A stretch of DNA of 64,000 nt, from contig CALPRQ020000011.1 in NCBI GenBank assembly GCA_943326015.2, forward strand, positions 22,852 to 86,851, given 5' to 3'. Source of the stretch: Chitinophaga pinensis. Lineage in GTDB: Bacteria; Pseudomonadota; Gammaproteobacteria; Burkholderiales; Burkholderiaceae_C. A program made the translations under genes and the position numbers. Below are positions 13,886-29,483 of this stretch, one piece after another. The notes below the pieces were generated by a model. The model had not been told where the DNA came from and did no database searches. It worked only from the letters and a program-made list of their open reading frames with translations. The number at the start of each line of letters is the position of its first letter. Within the stretch, counting starts at the first letter, position 1.

Positions 13886-13990
13886 TAGAATTTCTGATGG
13901 TAGTGATTTGCTAAATCCTTCATCGAACATTCGATGGAATGCTCGGTCCGGGGGCAATCCCACGCGGGCCTGGTAGTGCCCGAAGAAGAG

Positions 13991-15583
13991 ATGACGATGA
14001 TGAACTTGCGTGACATGCCGGTCCGGCTCAGGCTGACCTTGGCCTTTGGCGGTATTGCGGCCTTGGCGTTGTTGGTTTCCGTGCTGTCGCTGATGGCGCT
14101 CAACGCTGCCAACCAGCGCTTCATGGACTATATCGACGGACTCAATGCGCGTTCCACGCTGGCGAGTCATGTCCAGGACGCCGTCAATCGCCGGGCCATT
14201 GCCGCCCGCAACCTCGTGCTGGTCAGCAAGCCGGAAGATCTGGCGATTGAGACTGCCAATGTCAAGAAGGCGCACGAGGAGGTCCAGTCCAGTCTGGCCA
14301 AGCTCACGCAGATGATGGTCAGTGCCACCCATACCGCCGCACAGGCCCGTCAACTGGTCGCCGACATCGATCGCATCGAGCAGCGCTATGGTCCGGTGGC
14401 GCAGTCCATCGTCGAGCTGGCGCTGCAGGGCAGGCATGCCGAGGCCATCGCCAAGATGAACGATGAGTGCCGCCCGCTGCTGGCCGAGCTGCTCAAGGCC
14501 AGCCGTGCCTATGAGGATGTGACCGAAGCCCGCACTGCCGAGTTGAAGCAGGAGGCCGAAGATGCTTATCTGGCGCAGAAGATCAAGCTGATCGCCGTCT
14601 CTCTGGTCGCCATCGGCGCTGCCCTGTTGGCGGGCTGGCTGGTCGCGCGCAGCATCACCACCCCGCTGGGCCGGGCCGTCGCGGTGGCCGACTGCATTGC
14701 CGGCGGTGATCTGGGCAACCGGATCGAAGTGGCTTCCCGCGACGAGACCGGCCAGTTGCTGCGCTCGCTCGACCGCATGCAGAGCGGCCTGGTCAAGACG
14801 GTCCAGGCGGTTCTTTCCAGTGCCGATGGCGTGGCCTCGGCCAGCACCCAGATCGCGCAGGGCAACCTGGACCTGTCGTCCCGCACCGAGCACCAGGCCA
14901 GCGCGCTGGAGGAAACCTCGGCCTCGATGGAGCAGCTGGGCTCGACCGTGCGGCAGAACTCGGACAACGCGCGCCAGGCCAACCAGCTGGCCCAGAGCGC
15001 CAGCGAGATCGCGGTCAAGGGCGGCGAGATGGTGGCCCAGGTGGTCGACACCATGAAGGGCATCAACGACAGCTCGCGCCGCATTGCCGACATCATCGGC
15101 GTCATCGATGGCATCGCCTTCCAGACCAACATCCTGGCCTTGAACGCCTCGGTGGAGGCCGCGCGGGCCGGCGAGCAGGGGCGCGGCTTTGCCGTGGTGG
15201 CGGCCGAAGTGCGCAGTCTGGCGGTGCGCAGCGCCGAGGCGGCCAAGGAGATCAAGGGTCTGATCACGACCAGCGTCGATCGCGTCGAGCAGGGCTCGGT
15301 GCAGGTGGACCAGGCCGGCGTGACCATGAACGAGGTGGTGGCGGGCATCCGGCGCGTGACCGACATCATGGGCGAGATCAGCGCGGCCAGCGTCGAGCAA
15401 AGCGCGGGCGTGGGGCAGGTCGGCGAAGCCGTGATGCAGATGGACCAGGCCACGCAGCAGAACGCCGCGCTGGTCGAGCAGATGGCTGCCGCCGCGACCA
15501 GCCTGAAGGATCAGGCGCAGGAATTGATCCAGTCGGTGGCGGTGTTCAAGCTGGGTGAGCACGAAGTCCGGAAAACCGCCTGA
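13991..15583 (+). CDS. Methyl-accepting chemotaxis protein (4HB-type sensor)
   Basis: TM1, four-helix-bundle-like periplasmic region, HAMP, MCP signalling domain with [35 protein letters not shown]. Exact start uncertain (13934/13991/13997). Confidence 0.93.
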   Translation: MTMMNLRDMPVRLRLTLAFGGIAALALLVSVLSLMALNAANQRFMDYIDGLNARSTLASHVQDAVNRRAIAARNLVLVSKPEDLAIETANVKKAHEEVQSSLAKLTQMMVSATHTAAQARQLVADIDRIEQRYGPVAQSIVELALQGRHAEAIAKMNDECRPLLAELLKASRAYEDVTEARTAELKQEAEDAYLAQKIKLIAVSLVAIGAALLAGWLVARSITTPLGRAVAVADCIAGGDLGNRIEVASRDETGQLLRSLDRMQSGLVKTVQAVLSSADGVASASTQIAQGNLDLSSRTEHQASALEETSASMEQLGSTVRQNSDNARQANQLAQSASEIAVKGGEMVAQVVDTMKGINDSSRRIADIIGVIDGIAFQTNILALNASVEAARAGEQGRGFAVVAAEVRSLAVRSAEAAKEIKGLITTSVDRVEQGSVQVDQAGVTMNEVVAGIRRVTDIMGEISAASVEQSAGVGQVGEAVMQMDQATQQNAALVEQMAAAATSLKDQAQELIQSVAVFKLGEHEVRKTA

Positions 15584-15596
15584 TTCGCGGTCGTCG

Positions 15597-16208
15597 TCAG
15601 CAGTCCGCGCCGGGCCTTCGGGCCAAGGCCCAGGCGAACTGGGTGCCGTCCGGCACATCGGGCCAGCCGGCCAGGCCGGCCGACAGCTGGCAGGCCTGCA
15701 GGTGCTGCTGCCGCGCGGGTGACCATTCCTCCAGGCCTGAGCCCAGGCATTTGCTGGCGGCCTCCATGCCAGCCCAGTCCTGTGCGAACTGTCGCGCGCG
15801 AGCGCCGGCCTCCAGCCTGGCCAGCCTGGCTGTGGCCTGCGGACCGAGGTAGAGCCGTGCGACGCCGTCCCAGTCTGGCAGCGGCGTGACGGCTGCCAGG
15901 TCGATGCCGATGCAGGCGCCCGGACAGATCCCGACGATCGCCTGTGCACCGCAGTAGCTGATGCTCAGCGAAAGCGGCAGGCCTTGCCAGTCCGCGGCCA
16001 GCCGCGGCGGTTGACCGGCCTCGAACACCAGCCCCAGCTCGTCCGCGGGCGCTCCGAGATAGTGCGACAGCAGTCCGGACAGCAGCAGCCGGGCCTGCTG
16101 CCGCGCTCCGGCCCGTCCGTTTTCCTGACCAGCCTGGCAGCGCCAGACCAGCGGCTGGACAGGCGCGAGCGCGGGCCGCTCGTCGGGCCTCAGCAGCCGC
16201 CGCACCAT
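15597..16208 (-). CDS. 4'-phosphopantetheinyl transferase superfamily protein
   Basis: CIGIDLA and WAGMEAASKCLG match the PPTase G(I/V)D...(W)xxxEAxxK signature; 4 nt downstream of the NRPS gene. Confidence 0.85.
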   Translation of the reverse strand: MVRRLLRPDERPALAPVQPLVWRCQAGQENGRAGARQQARLLLSGLLSHYLGAPADELGLVFEAGQPPRLAADWQGLPLSLSISYCGAQAIVGICPGACIGIDLAAVTPLPDWDGVARLYLGPQATARLARLEAGARARQFAQDWAGMEAASKCLGSGLEEWSPARQQHLQACQLSAGLAGWPDVPDGTQFAWALARRPGADC

Positions 16209-16212
16209 CGGG

Positions 16213-20184
<3,972 letters not shown>

Positions 20185-20375
20185 AGATCAACCATCAGCG
20201 TGAAATGGGATGACCGGCCGCCGCCTGCTGCCGGCATAGGTCAAACACTCGATTCTGCTTGAGATTTCCGGCGCCAGCTGATTTGCACCTTGCCGACCGG
20301 CAGTTTTAAGCCGTGCTGGCGGGTCCTGCGGGCATCCGGCCCGCCGTTTCAGCTATCCCGCCGCGGGGCATGGCA

Positions 20376-20963
20376 TCATCGCGTCGTCGGCACCAGGAAG
20401 CGGGCGGCTGCCAGCACCAGCAGCATCACCACGCCCGTGCCCAGGAAGTCGCCCAGCGCCATCGCCAGCGCGGAAGACCAGAGCGCCTCGCTGCTGCGCA
20501 GGCCCAGCGACCAGAACAAGCTGTTCATCACGACGCCGTGCAGCATGGTGTTGAACGCATCGATCTGCACGATATCCCAGAAGCTCAGGCCTTCGAGCGC
20601 AGAACCCAGCGCCTTGCGCCTGAGCATCCAGCTGACCACGAGCCAGGTCATGCAGACCGACAGCGTCGCGTAGCCCAGCTGCCAGGGCAGCTCCAGCCCC
20701 GGCCAGAAGCGGGGTAACAGGCTGAACAATGCCAGGCCACAGCCCAGTGCACCACGCCAGTCCGCGATCATGAGCATGACCAGCTTGATGCCGGCCGGCA
20801 GGAAGATCAGGCTCACACCCTGTGCGTACAGTGCATAGGAATCGAGCCATTCGTTGCACTCGTAGGCCAGCCAGTAGAGCGTGAAGCTCAGTGCGATCAA
20901 GCCAAGGTCGGGTGCTGTCAGCGGCGGGCGGGATGTCAGGGCGGTATCGGGGGAGGGGGGCAT
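20376..20963 (-). CDS. Multi-pass membrane protein, possibly MASE1-like, without effector domain
   Basis: Several hydrophobic segments (LGLIALSFTLYWLAYE, GVSLIFLPAGIKLVMLMIADWRGALGCGLALFSL). MASE1 assignment is by pattern only. Confidence 0.6.
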   Translation of the reverse strand: MPPSPDTALTSRPPLTAPDLGLIALSFTLYWLAYECNEWLDSYALYAQGVSLIFLPAGIKLVMLMIADWRGALGCGLALFSLLPRFWPGLELPWQLGYATLSVCMTWLVVSWMLRRKALGSALEGLSFWDIVQIDAFNTMLHGVVMNSLFWSLGLRSSEALWSSALAMALGDFLGTGVVMLLVLAAARFLVPTTR

Positions 20964-21112
20964 GTGCGCGGACGTCTCGGGAGGCAATGCCGTCCTGTCA
21001 GTGTTTGTCTGGCTAGGCGCTGGTGGTGGCTGGCTAGGGTCAAATTTGGATTTTCGCAGCCGGTGCAGATTTGAACATCCCCTGTTTCGGGGAGGCCGCT
21101 GGTCCGTCCATG

Positions 21113-21131
21113 AAAAAACCCGCCACGCGGG
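21113..21131 (-). terminator. Rho-independent terminator for the EF-hand gene
   Basis: Minus strand CCCGC-GTG-GCGGG followed by TTTTTT. Confidence 0.7.
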
Positions 21132-21205
21132 CGGATTCGGGGTGACGGGCCACCTGAGCGGGTGGCCGGGGTCGATTCTCAAGCGGGATGTCCGCGGCTC
21201 ATGCC

Positions 21206-22096
21206 TCAGGCCGTGACGTTGATCGTCGAGCCGGTGCCGGGACCAAAGTCGCCGCTGGCGATCTTGGCGTACTGTTCGGTCAGTTGCTGGGCGAGCTTGC
21301 CGATCTCGGTCGCGTTCAGCGAGCCATTGGCGTCGCCGTCCGCCGCCTTCAACAGGTCCTGGATCGCCGTGCTGGCGGAGCTGGCGGCGGCGCGCTCGGC
21401 GGCGGATACCACGCCGTCCTCGTTGGTATCGAGCGGGTCGAGGTTGGCCGAGCTGCCGGACTGGATGGCGCTGCCGGCCGCGTTCACGCCACCCGCAGGA
21501 GGCGGGGGCGGGGGCATGCCGCCATGGCCATGGGCCTTGCCCGAGGAACTGCCGGCCTGCAGTTCGGTCTGGCTCAGCTCGCCACTGCTGTCGCTGTCGA
21601 GCTGGGTGATCATGTCGTCAACCGACGCATCGCTGGTGCTCGAACTTCCCTGATCCTGCTTGATCTTGTCTGTGAAGGACTGCAATTCGCTCTTGCTGAT
21701 GCCGCCGCTGCTGTCGCTGTCGATCTTGCCGAACAGGTCATCGGTGGACTGGCTGCTGCTGGCCGAGCCCGAGCCGCGGGTCCGCAGGAAGTCCTGGGTC
21801 GAGCTCGGCGGCGGGAACATGCTTTTCATCACGCTGTCGAGCTCGGCGGAGCTCAAGGAGCCGTCCTTGTTGCCGTCGGACTTGCTCAGCAGTTCGGTCG
21901 TGCTGCTGTCGCTGCTGGTGCCGGTCTTCTTGGCGGCCTTGTCGAGCAGGGTCTGCAGTTCGGTCGCGTCCACACCGCCGCTGCCATCGGCATCGGCCTT
22001 CTGGAACATGCGCTCCTGCATCCTGGCCTGGCGGTTGCCTTGCAGGGCCTGTGTGTTGCTCCAATTGCTGCTGCTGACGCTGCCGATCGATGACAT
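21206..22096 (-). CDS. Calcium-binding protein with six EF-hand loops (XopAW-like)
   Basis: Loops DADGSGGVDATE, DGNKDGSLSSAE, DSDSSGGISKSE, DSDSSGELSQTE, DTNEDGVVSAAE, DGDANGSLNATE. Confidence 0.9.
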   Translation of the reverse strand: MSSIGSVSSSNWSNTQALQGNRQARMQERMFQKADADGSGGVDATELQTLLDKAAKKTGTSSDSSTTELLSKSDGNKDGSLSSAELDSVMKSMFPPPSSTQDFLRTRGSGSASSSQSTDDLFGKIDSDSSGGISKSELQSFTDKIKQDQGSSSTSDASVDDMITQLDSDSSGELSQTELQAGSSSGKAHGHGGMPPPPPPAGGVNAAGSAIQSGSSANLDPLDTNEDGVVSAAERAAASSASTAIQDLLKAADGDANGSLNATEIGKLAQQLTEQYAKIASGDFGPGTGSTINVTA

Positions 22097-22261
22097 GATT
22101 TGCTTCCTTTTCCACGCGCGGTGCGTGAGCACCTGATTTCACTGCATCCAGTCTACGAATGCCGTGTAAGCCGCTTGTGTCCGGTTTGTATCGGGCTTGA
22201 CATAAAACAGCCGGGCCGGTGCGAAACAATGCGATCCGGTTCCGCTTCTCCGTTTCCTCAC

Positions 22262-23002
22262 ATGCCCATGCCCCGCATCTTGCTGGTGGATGATGACCAC
22301 GAAATCACCACCCTGCTGGCCGACTACCTCCAGCGTTACCATTTCTCGACCGTTTGCGCCCATGATGCCGCCTCGATGCGGGAGGTGATGGCACGCGAGG
22401 CCGTGGACCTGGTCGTGCTCGACTGGATGCTGCCCGGCACCGATGGCCTGGCCCTGGCCCGGGAACTGCGCCTACGGGCCTGCCTGCTGCCCATCATCAT
22501 GCTGACGGCCCGGGCCGGGGCTTTCGATTGCGTGCTCAGTCTGGAAAACGGTGCCGACGACTACATGAGCAAACCGTTCGAACCGCGCGAGCTGGTGGCC
22601 CGGATTCAGGCGGTGCTGCGGCGCGTCCAGGCTCGCGCCCCGTCGCCCGTGGCCATGATGGCCGAGGTGATCGAGTTCGACGGCTGGCGCCTGCACCGCA
22701 TGGAGCGGCATCTGAGCGCGCCCTCCGGCGTCGTGCTGCCGCTGTCGAACGCCGAGTTCCGCCTGCTGGGCACTTTCCTGAACCATCCGCGTCAACTGCT
22801 GAGCCGCGAACAGCTGATGGACGAGGCGCGCGGCCGCAACATGGAGGCCTTCGATCGGAGCATCGATCTGCTGGTTTCGCGCCTGCGCCACAAGCTCGAT
22901 CAGGGCGATGGGCCGACCGGCTTCATCAAGACCGTGCGCGGTCTGGGGTACATGTTCCAGGCGCAAGCCATCCGCAAGTTGCAGGGCCAGGAATCCCGAT
23001 GA
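22262..23002 (+). CDS. OmpR-family response regulator
   Basis: MPRILLVDDDHEITTLLADYL, LVVLDWMLPGTDG, ADDYMSKPFEPREL, C-terminal wHTH (FDRSIDLLVSRLRHKL...IKTVRGLGYMF). Confidence 0.93.
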   Translation: MPMPRILLVDDDHEITTLLADYLQRYHFSTVCAHDAASMREVMAREAVDLVVLDWMLPGTDGLALARELRLRACLLPIIMLTARAGAFDCVLSLENGADDYMSKPFEPRELVARIQAVLRRVQARAPSPVAMMAEVIEFDGWRLHRMERHLSAPSGVVLPLSNAEFRLLGTFLNHPRQLLSREQLMDEARGRNMEAFDRSIDLLVSRLRHKLDQGDGPTGFIKTVRGLGYMFQAQAIRKLQGQESR

Positions 23003-24045
23003 GGCGCTACCTGCCCTCGACGCTGTTCGGGCGCCTGGCCGCCTTGCTGTTCGCGGCGGTGCTGGCCAGTCATGTGCTGGCGCTGACCCTGCTGTTCGAG
23101 TTGCGCCCGCCACCGCATGCCGGGCCGCGGGCCGTGGCCGGGCCTGGCGTGACGGCGCCACCGGAGCCGCACGCGCACCACGAGCGGCCACTGCTGCATC
23201 CGGGCTTGTTGCTCGATATCGGCGTGCGTCTGGGGGTTTTGATGCTGGCGGCCTGGGTCGGGGCGCGCTGGCTGTCGGCACCCATCCGGCAACTGGCGCA
23301 TGCAGCGCAGGAGCTGGGCGAGAACATCGACCGCGCGCCCTTGCCCGAAACCGGCACCGCCGAATGCCGCGAGGCCACCCGCGTGTTCAACCAGATGCAG
23401 CAGCGCATCCGCCAGCAAATCGCCGAGCGCGAGCATTTCGTGGCGGCCGTCTCGCACGACCTGCGCACGCCGCTGACCCGTTTGCGCCTGCGCGCCGAGT
23501 CGGTGCAAGAGGCCACCTTGCGTGAAGGCTGGTGCCGGGATGTCGCGGAGATGGAAGCCCTGGTCGGTGCCACGCTGGATTATCTGAGTGGCACGGCGGC
23601 GCCCGAACCGTTTGTCGTCGTGGACATGGAGGCCCTGGTCAACAGCCTGCTGGATGACGAGCTGGACTGCGGACACCGCGTCAGCCTGAGCGGCCAGGCC
23701 CGACCGTTGAGCGGGCAGCCGCGTGCCTTGCGGCGTTGTCTGGACAATCTGGTCGGCAATGCGATCCGCTATGGCAGCGAGGCCCGGATCGAACTCAGCG
23801 ATGCGCCGCGGGCGCTGACGATCACGGTGCGCGACCGGGGCCCGGGCCTGCCGGCCGAGGAACTCGACAAGGTGATGGAGCCGTTCTACCGGGTGGAGGC
23901 GTCACGCCACCGCGATCACGGCGGGGTCGGCCTGGGGCTGGCGATCGCGCGCGATGTCGCCCGCAAGCACGGGGGCCACTTGAGCTTGAGCAACCTCCCG
24001 CAAGGCGGGCTGCTGGCCCGCCTGACCCTGCCGCGCCAGCCGTGA
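22999..24045 (+). CDS. Sensor histidine kinase with short His-rich periplasmic loop
   Basis: ATGA overlap with the regulator; FVAAVSHDLRTPLTRLRLRAES, NLVGNAIRYG, DRGPGLP, GVGLGLAIAR. Confidence 0.93.
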   Translation: MRRYLPSTLFGRLAALLFAAVLASHVLALTLLFELRPPPHAGPRAVAGPGVTAPPEPHAHHERPLLHPGLLLDIGVRLGVLMLAAWVGARWLSAPIRQLAHAAQELGENIDRAPLPETGTAECREATRVFNQMQQRIRQQIAEREHFVAAVSHDLRTPLTRLRLRAESVQEATLREGWCRDVAEMEALVGATLDYLSGTAAPEPFVVVDMEALVNSLLDDELDCGHRVSLSGQARPLSGQPRALRRCLDNLVGNAIRYGSEARIELSDAPRALTITVRDRGPGLPAEELDKVMEPFYRVEASRHRDHGGVGLGLAIARDVARKHGGHLSLSNLPQGGLLARLTLPRQP

Positions 24046-24067
24046 CCGGCTGGCGCGCCTCAAGGCC

Positions 24068-25180
<1,113 letters not shown>

Positions 25181-25186
25181 TCAGTC

Positions 25187-27262
25187 TCAGTTCTTTTCGC
25201 CGACGACGGCCAGCACGGTGGCGGCGACGTTCTCGGGGGTGAAGCCGAAATGCTTGAACAGCACCGGCGCCGGAGCCGACTCGCCGTAGCGGTCGATGCC
25301 GACCACGGCGTCGCAGCGGTACTTCCACCAGCCGTCGGTCGAACCCATCTCGACCGCGATGCGCGGCAGGCCGGCCGGCAGCACGCTGGTCTTGTAGTCG
25401 CCGTCCTGGCGGTCGAAGGTGGTGGTGCTCGGCATCGAGACCACGCGCACCGCGATGTCCTGCGCCGCCAGCATTTCCTGCGCCTTGACAGCCAGCTGCA
25501 CTTCGGAGCCGGTGGCGATGATCACGGCCTTGGCCTTCTTGTTCTTCTTGAAGCCGACATCGACCGGCTCGCTCAGCACGTAGGCGCCCTTGGCGATGTT
25601 GTCCAGCGAGGCCTTGGGCGCGTAGGGCAGGTTCTGGCGGCTCAGCAGCAGCGCGGTCGGCCGGTCGGTGTTGCGCAGCGCAACCGTCCAGGCGACGGCG
25701 GTCTCGGCCGTGTCGCCCGGGCGCCAGACGTCCAGGTTCGGGATCAGGCGCAGGCTGGCGGCGTGTTCGATCGACTGGTGGGTCGGGCCGTCCTCGCCCA
25801 AGCCGATCGAGTCATGGGTGAACACATGCACCACGCGCTGCTTCATCAGCGCGGCCATGCGGATCGCGTTGCGGCTGTAGTCGCTGAAGGTCAGGAAGGT
25901 GCCGCCGTAGGGAATGTAGCCACCATGCAGCGCGAGGCCGTTCATGATCGCGGCCATGCCGAACTCGCGCACGCCGTAGTTGATGTGGCGACCGCCCTGG
26001 CCAGCCTCGTTCTTGACCACGGCGCCGGCGGCGTCGAAGCGCAGGTTGGGCGTGGACTTGGTGTTGGTCAGGTTGGAGCCGGTCAGGTCGGCCGAGCCGC
26101 CCAGCAGCTCGGGCAGCGCGGCGGTGAAGGCTTCCAGTGCCAGCTGGCTGGCCTTGCGGCTGGCCACGGTCTCGGCCTTGTCGTGGGCGGCGGCCAGCGT
26201 GTCGGCAGCGATCTGCTCGAAGTGCTTCGGCAGCTCGCCCTTCATGCGGCGCTCGAATTCCCTGGCTTCGCTCGGGAAGGCCTTCTTGTAGGCGGCAAAG
26301 CGCTCCTTCCAGGCCTTCTCGGCGGCCTTGCCGGCATCCTTGGCATCCCAGGCAGAGTAGACCTCTTTCGGGATCTCGAACGGGCCGCAAGTCCAGCCCA
26401 GCGTTTCGCGCGTGAGCTTGATTTCCTCGGCGCCGAGCGGCTCGCCGTGCGCCTTCGAGGTGTTGGCGCGGTTCGGGCTGCCCTTGCCGATATGGGTCTT
26501 GCAGCAGATCAGGGTCGGCTTGGTCGCGTCGAGCTTGGCCTGAGCGATGGCAGCATCGACCGCGTCGGCGTCATGGCCGTCGACGGCGCGGATCACGTTC
26601 CAGCCGCAGGCCTCGAAGCGCTTGGGCGTGTCGTCGATGAACCAGGGCGTGACCTGGCCGTCGATCGAGATGCCGTTGTCGTCGTAGAGCGCGATCAGCT
26701 TGCCCAGCTTCCAGGCGCCGGCCAGTGCGATGGCCTCGTGGCTGATGCCTTCCATCAGGCAGCCGTCGCCTAGGAAGACATAGGTGCGGTGATCGACGAT
26801 CTCATGGCCGTCACGGTTGAACTCGGCCGCCAGCAGCTTCTCGGCCAGCGCGAAGCCGACCGCGTTGGTGATGCCCTGACCCAGCGGGCCGGTGGTGGTC
26901 TCGACGCCCGGGGTGTGACCGACTTCCGGGTGGCCGGCGGTCTTGGAGCCGAGCTGGCGGAAGTTCTTCAGCTCGCTCATCGGCAGCTTGTAGCCGCTCA
27001 GGTGCAGCAGCGCGTAGATCAGCATCGAGGCGTGGCCGTTCGACAGCACGAAGCGGTCGCGGTCGAACCAGGCCGGGTTGACCGGATTGTGTTTGAGGTG
27101 GCGACCCCACAGCGCGACGGCCATGTCGGCCATGCCCATGGGCGCGCCCGGGTGGCCGGAGTTGGCTTGCTGCACGGCATCCATCGCCAGGGCGCGGATG
27201 GCGTTGGCCATGGTTTGCGCGTTGACGGCGGAGGCTGGGGAGGGGGTCTTGGCGACGGTCAT
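25187..27262 (-). CDS. tkt: Transketolase
   Basis: [65 protein letters not shown]. Confidence 0.98.
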   Translation of the reverse strand: MTVAKTPSPASAVNAQTMANAIRALAMDAVQQANSGHPGAPMGMADMAVALWGRHLKHNPVNPAWFDRDRFVLSNGHASMLIYALLHLSGYKLPMSELKNFRQLGSKTAGHPEVGHTPGVETTTGPLGQGITNAVGFALAEKLLAAEFNRDGHEIVDHRTYVFLGDGCLMEGISHEAIALAGAWKLGKLIALYDDNGISIDGQVTPWFIDDTPKRFEACGWNVIRAVDGHDADAVDAAIAQAKLDATKPTLICCKTHIGKGSPNRANTSKAHGEPLGAEEIKLTRETLGWTCGPFEIPKEVYSAWDAKDAGKAAEKAWKERFAAYKKAFPSEAREFERRMKGELPKHFEQIAADTLAAAHDKAETVASRKASQLALEAFTAALPELLGGSADLTGSNLTNTKSTPNLRFDAAGAVVKNEAGQGGRHINYGVREFGMAAIMNGLALHGGYIPYGGTFLTFSDYSRNAIRMAALMKQRVVHVFTHDSIGLGEDGPTHQSIEHAASLRLIPNLDVWRPGDTAETAVAWTVALRNTDRPTALLLSRQNLPYAPKASLDNIAKGAYVLSEPVDVGFKKNKKAKAVIIATGSEVQLAVKAQEMLAAQDIAVRVVSMPSTTTFDRQDGDYKTSVLPAGLPRIAVEMGSTDGWWKYRCDAVVGIDRYGESAPAPVLFKHFGFTPENVAATVLAVVGEKN

Positions 27263-27330
27263 GGGAAGCCTCAAAAATCTAAACCCGGGATTTTATCTGG
27301 GCACCTCCGGCAGCCGCAAGAAACGGCGTT

Positions 27331-28944
27331 TCAATCGGGTTGGCGACAGACCGGATCGCGTCGTTCGCGTTCCTCGCAATACTGCTCGCGCACCAGCCGT
27401 TCGAGCTCGCGCCGGCGCGCATCGATGATGGACAGCTCGGCGTGGTCGCTGCTGCGATCCTGGCGCGCCAGTGCCTGGGCCGACTTCATGCGGTCGAGCG
27501 CGCCGTTGAGGTCGAGTCGGGCGCGCTGGGCTTCGGCGCCTGCGCGCGCGGCCCGCACCGGCTGGCCCTGTTGCTGTGCCACCGTGGCCAGCGCCTGCCA
27601 GGCTGGCGCATCGTCGGGGTGCAGCGCCAGCCAGGTCTGCAGCCGCTGGCTGGCGGCATCGAGCGCCCGCGCGTCCGGCGCTGACGCGGCAGCCTGCGCG
27701 CCCAGCAGCAAGGCGGCGCGCCCGGGCGCAGCCAGCGCCTGCTCGCGCAGCGTCGTCCGTTCCAGGCCGGCCAGGCGATCGGTCTGGGTCAGCTGCATGG
27801 CTTCGAGCGCGAGCAGCTCCACCGCCTGGCGCACTGCTGCCTCGTCGGGCAGCGCTGCCAGCAGGCGGCCGAGCTGCTCCTGCGCCGTGCGCGGGTCGCG
27901 CAGCTTGGCAGCCGCCAGCGTGGCGCCATAGCGCAGGCCCAGCGTGGCCGGGTCGCGCAGCGGCGCGGCGTGCTGCCGTCCGGCCTGCGCCAGCGCCTGC
28001 AGCCGCTCGATCCGGGATTCGCCCAGCACCCGCGCCCGCGCCGCCATCAGCGCGTGCAGCGCAGGCGTGGCGCCAGCATGGCCGCCGGCATTGGGCGCGG
28101 CCAGCGCCAGCCGCGCGCGCATCTCGGCGATGCGCTCGGTGCTCAACGGGTGGCTGCGCAGGTAGGGGAAGGACCCGTCGTCGTTCAGCCGCGCGGCCTG
28201 CTGCAGCTTGTCGAACAGGGTTGCAAAGCCGGCGCCGTCGAAGCCGGCCTCGGTCATGACGCCGAAGCCGATCCGGTCGGCCTCGCGCTCCATGTCGCGC
28301 GAGAAATTGAGCTGGTTCTGCAGCGCCAGCGCCTGGCCGCCGACGATGGCCGCGCTGCCGATGTCGGCATTCTTCGCCTTGCTGGCCGCGACGGCACCCA
28401 GCACCATGGCCGCCAGCATCCAGGGCGCCTGTCGGCTCTGCTGGGTCAGCAGCCGTGCGATATGGCGCTGCGACACATGGCTGAGCTCGTGCGCCAGCAC
28501 CGACGCCAGCTCGTCCGCGCTGGTCACGGTCGCCAGCAGCCCGGTGTGCACGCCGAGGTAGCCGCCCGGCAGCGCAAAGGCGTTGACCGAGGGGTCGCGC
28601 AGCAGCAGCAGGCGCCAGGCGTAGCGCTGGTCGGCGTCGGGCGGCAGCTCGCCGCGCGCCTGCGCCGAAGCCAGCAGCGGCCGCCAGAGGTCCTGCAGGT
28701 AGCCGTCGAGCAGCGGGTCATCCAGATAGTCGGGGTCGCGGTAGATGGTGCGTGCGATCTGGTCGCCGATGCGGCGCTCATCGCCCAGCGTCATCTCGCC
28801 GCTGTCGCCCAGGCTGGGCAGCGCCAGGCCGGGACGGGCAGCCTCGGTCGCGGGGGCCTGGGCCTGCAGCCAGGTCGCCGGCAGACCTGCCAGCAGGACT
28901 GCGGCCAGCCAAGGCCGCCAGCGGGAACGGAAGGGAGCGCGCAT
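27331..28944 (-). CDS. M48-family metalloprotease (BepA/YfgC-like) with C-terminal repeats
   Basis: Signal peptide; [15 protein letters not shown] zinc site; [11 protein letters not shown]-terminal TPR-like region. Confidence 0.9.
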   Translation of the reverse strand: MRAPFRSRWRPWLAAVLLAGLPATWLQAQAPATEAARPGLALPSLGDSGEMTLGDERRIGDQIARTIYRDPDYLDDPLLDGYLQDLWRPLLASAQARGELPPDADQRYAWRLLLLRDPSVNAFALPGGYLGVHTGLLATVTSADELASVLAHELSHVSQRHIARLLTQQSRQAPWMLAAMVLGAVAASKAKNADIGSAAIVGGQALALQNQLNFSRDMEREADRIGFGVMTEAGFDGAGFATLFDKLQQAARLNDDGSFPYLRSHPLSTERIAEMRARLALAAPNAGGHAGATPALHALMAARARVLGESRIERLQALAQAGRQHAAPLRDPATLGLRYGATLAAAKLRDPRTAQEQLGRLLAALPDEAAVRQAVELLALEAMQLTQTDRLAGLERTTLREQALAAPGRAALLLGAQAAASAPDARALDAASQRLQTWLALHPDDAPAWQALATVAQQQGQPVRAARAGAEAQRARLDLNGALDRMKSAQALARQDRSSDHAELSIIDARRRELERLVREQYCEERERRDPVCRQPD

Positions 28945-28991
28945 CGCCGTATCATGCCTGTTTCAGAACCCGATCACAGCAGGCGACCCAG

Positions 28992-29474
28992 ATGAGCGAC
29001 TCCCCACTCACCCATTTCGATGCCAGCGGCCAGGCGCACATGGTCGATGTCGGCGCCAAGGCGCAGACGCACCGGATCGCGCTGGCGCAGGGCCGCATCA
29101 GCATGCAGCCCGCGACCTTCGAGCTGGTCGTGCACGGCAGCCCCAAGAAGGGCGATGTGCTGGGCGTGGCGCGGCTGGCCGGCATCATGGGTGCCAAGCG
29201 CACCGCCGACCTGATCCCGCTCTGCCACCCGATCGCGCTCACGCGGGTGGCGGTCGAGTTCGAGCTGCTCGAAGCCGAGCATGCCGTTGTCTGCCGCGTC
29301 AGCGCCGAGACCGTCGGCCCGACCGGCGTCGAGATGGAAGCGCTGACCGCCGTCAACTGCGCCCTGCTGACGATCTACGACATGTGCAAGGCCGCCGACC
29401 GCGGCATGGTGATCTCCGACATCCGGCTGCTGGAGAAGCATGGCGGCAAGTCGGGGAGTTTCGTCAGCGTTTGA
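28992..29474 (+). CDS. moaC: Cyclic pyranopterin monophosphate synthase MoaC
   Basis: [31 protein letters not shown] and [23 protein letters not shown]. Confidence 0.97.
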   Translation: MSDSPLTHFDASGQAHMVDVGAKAQTHRIALAQGRISMQPATFELVVHGSPKKGDVLGVARLAGIMGAKRTADLIPLCHPIALTRVAVEFELLEAEHAVVCRVSAETVGPTGVEMEALTAVNCALLTIYDMCKAADRGMVISDIRLLEKHGGKSGSFVSV

Positions 29475-29483
29475 TCAGCAGCC

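Noticed and set aside
20310-20375. GC-rich hairpin GGCGGG...CCCGCC as a terminator of the MASE1-like gene
   Set aside because: Stem plausible but no T-tract follows on the minus strand; too weak to list as a terminator.
21489-21515. G-rich tract (GGAGGCGGGGGCGGGGGC) as a G-quadruplex
   Set aside because: Explained by the poly-proline codons (PPPPPP) of the EF-hand protein on the opposite strand; G4 function cannot be supported from sequence alone.
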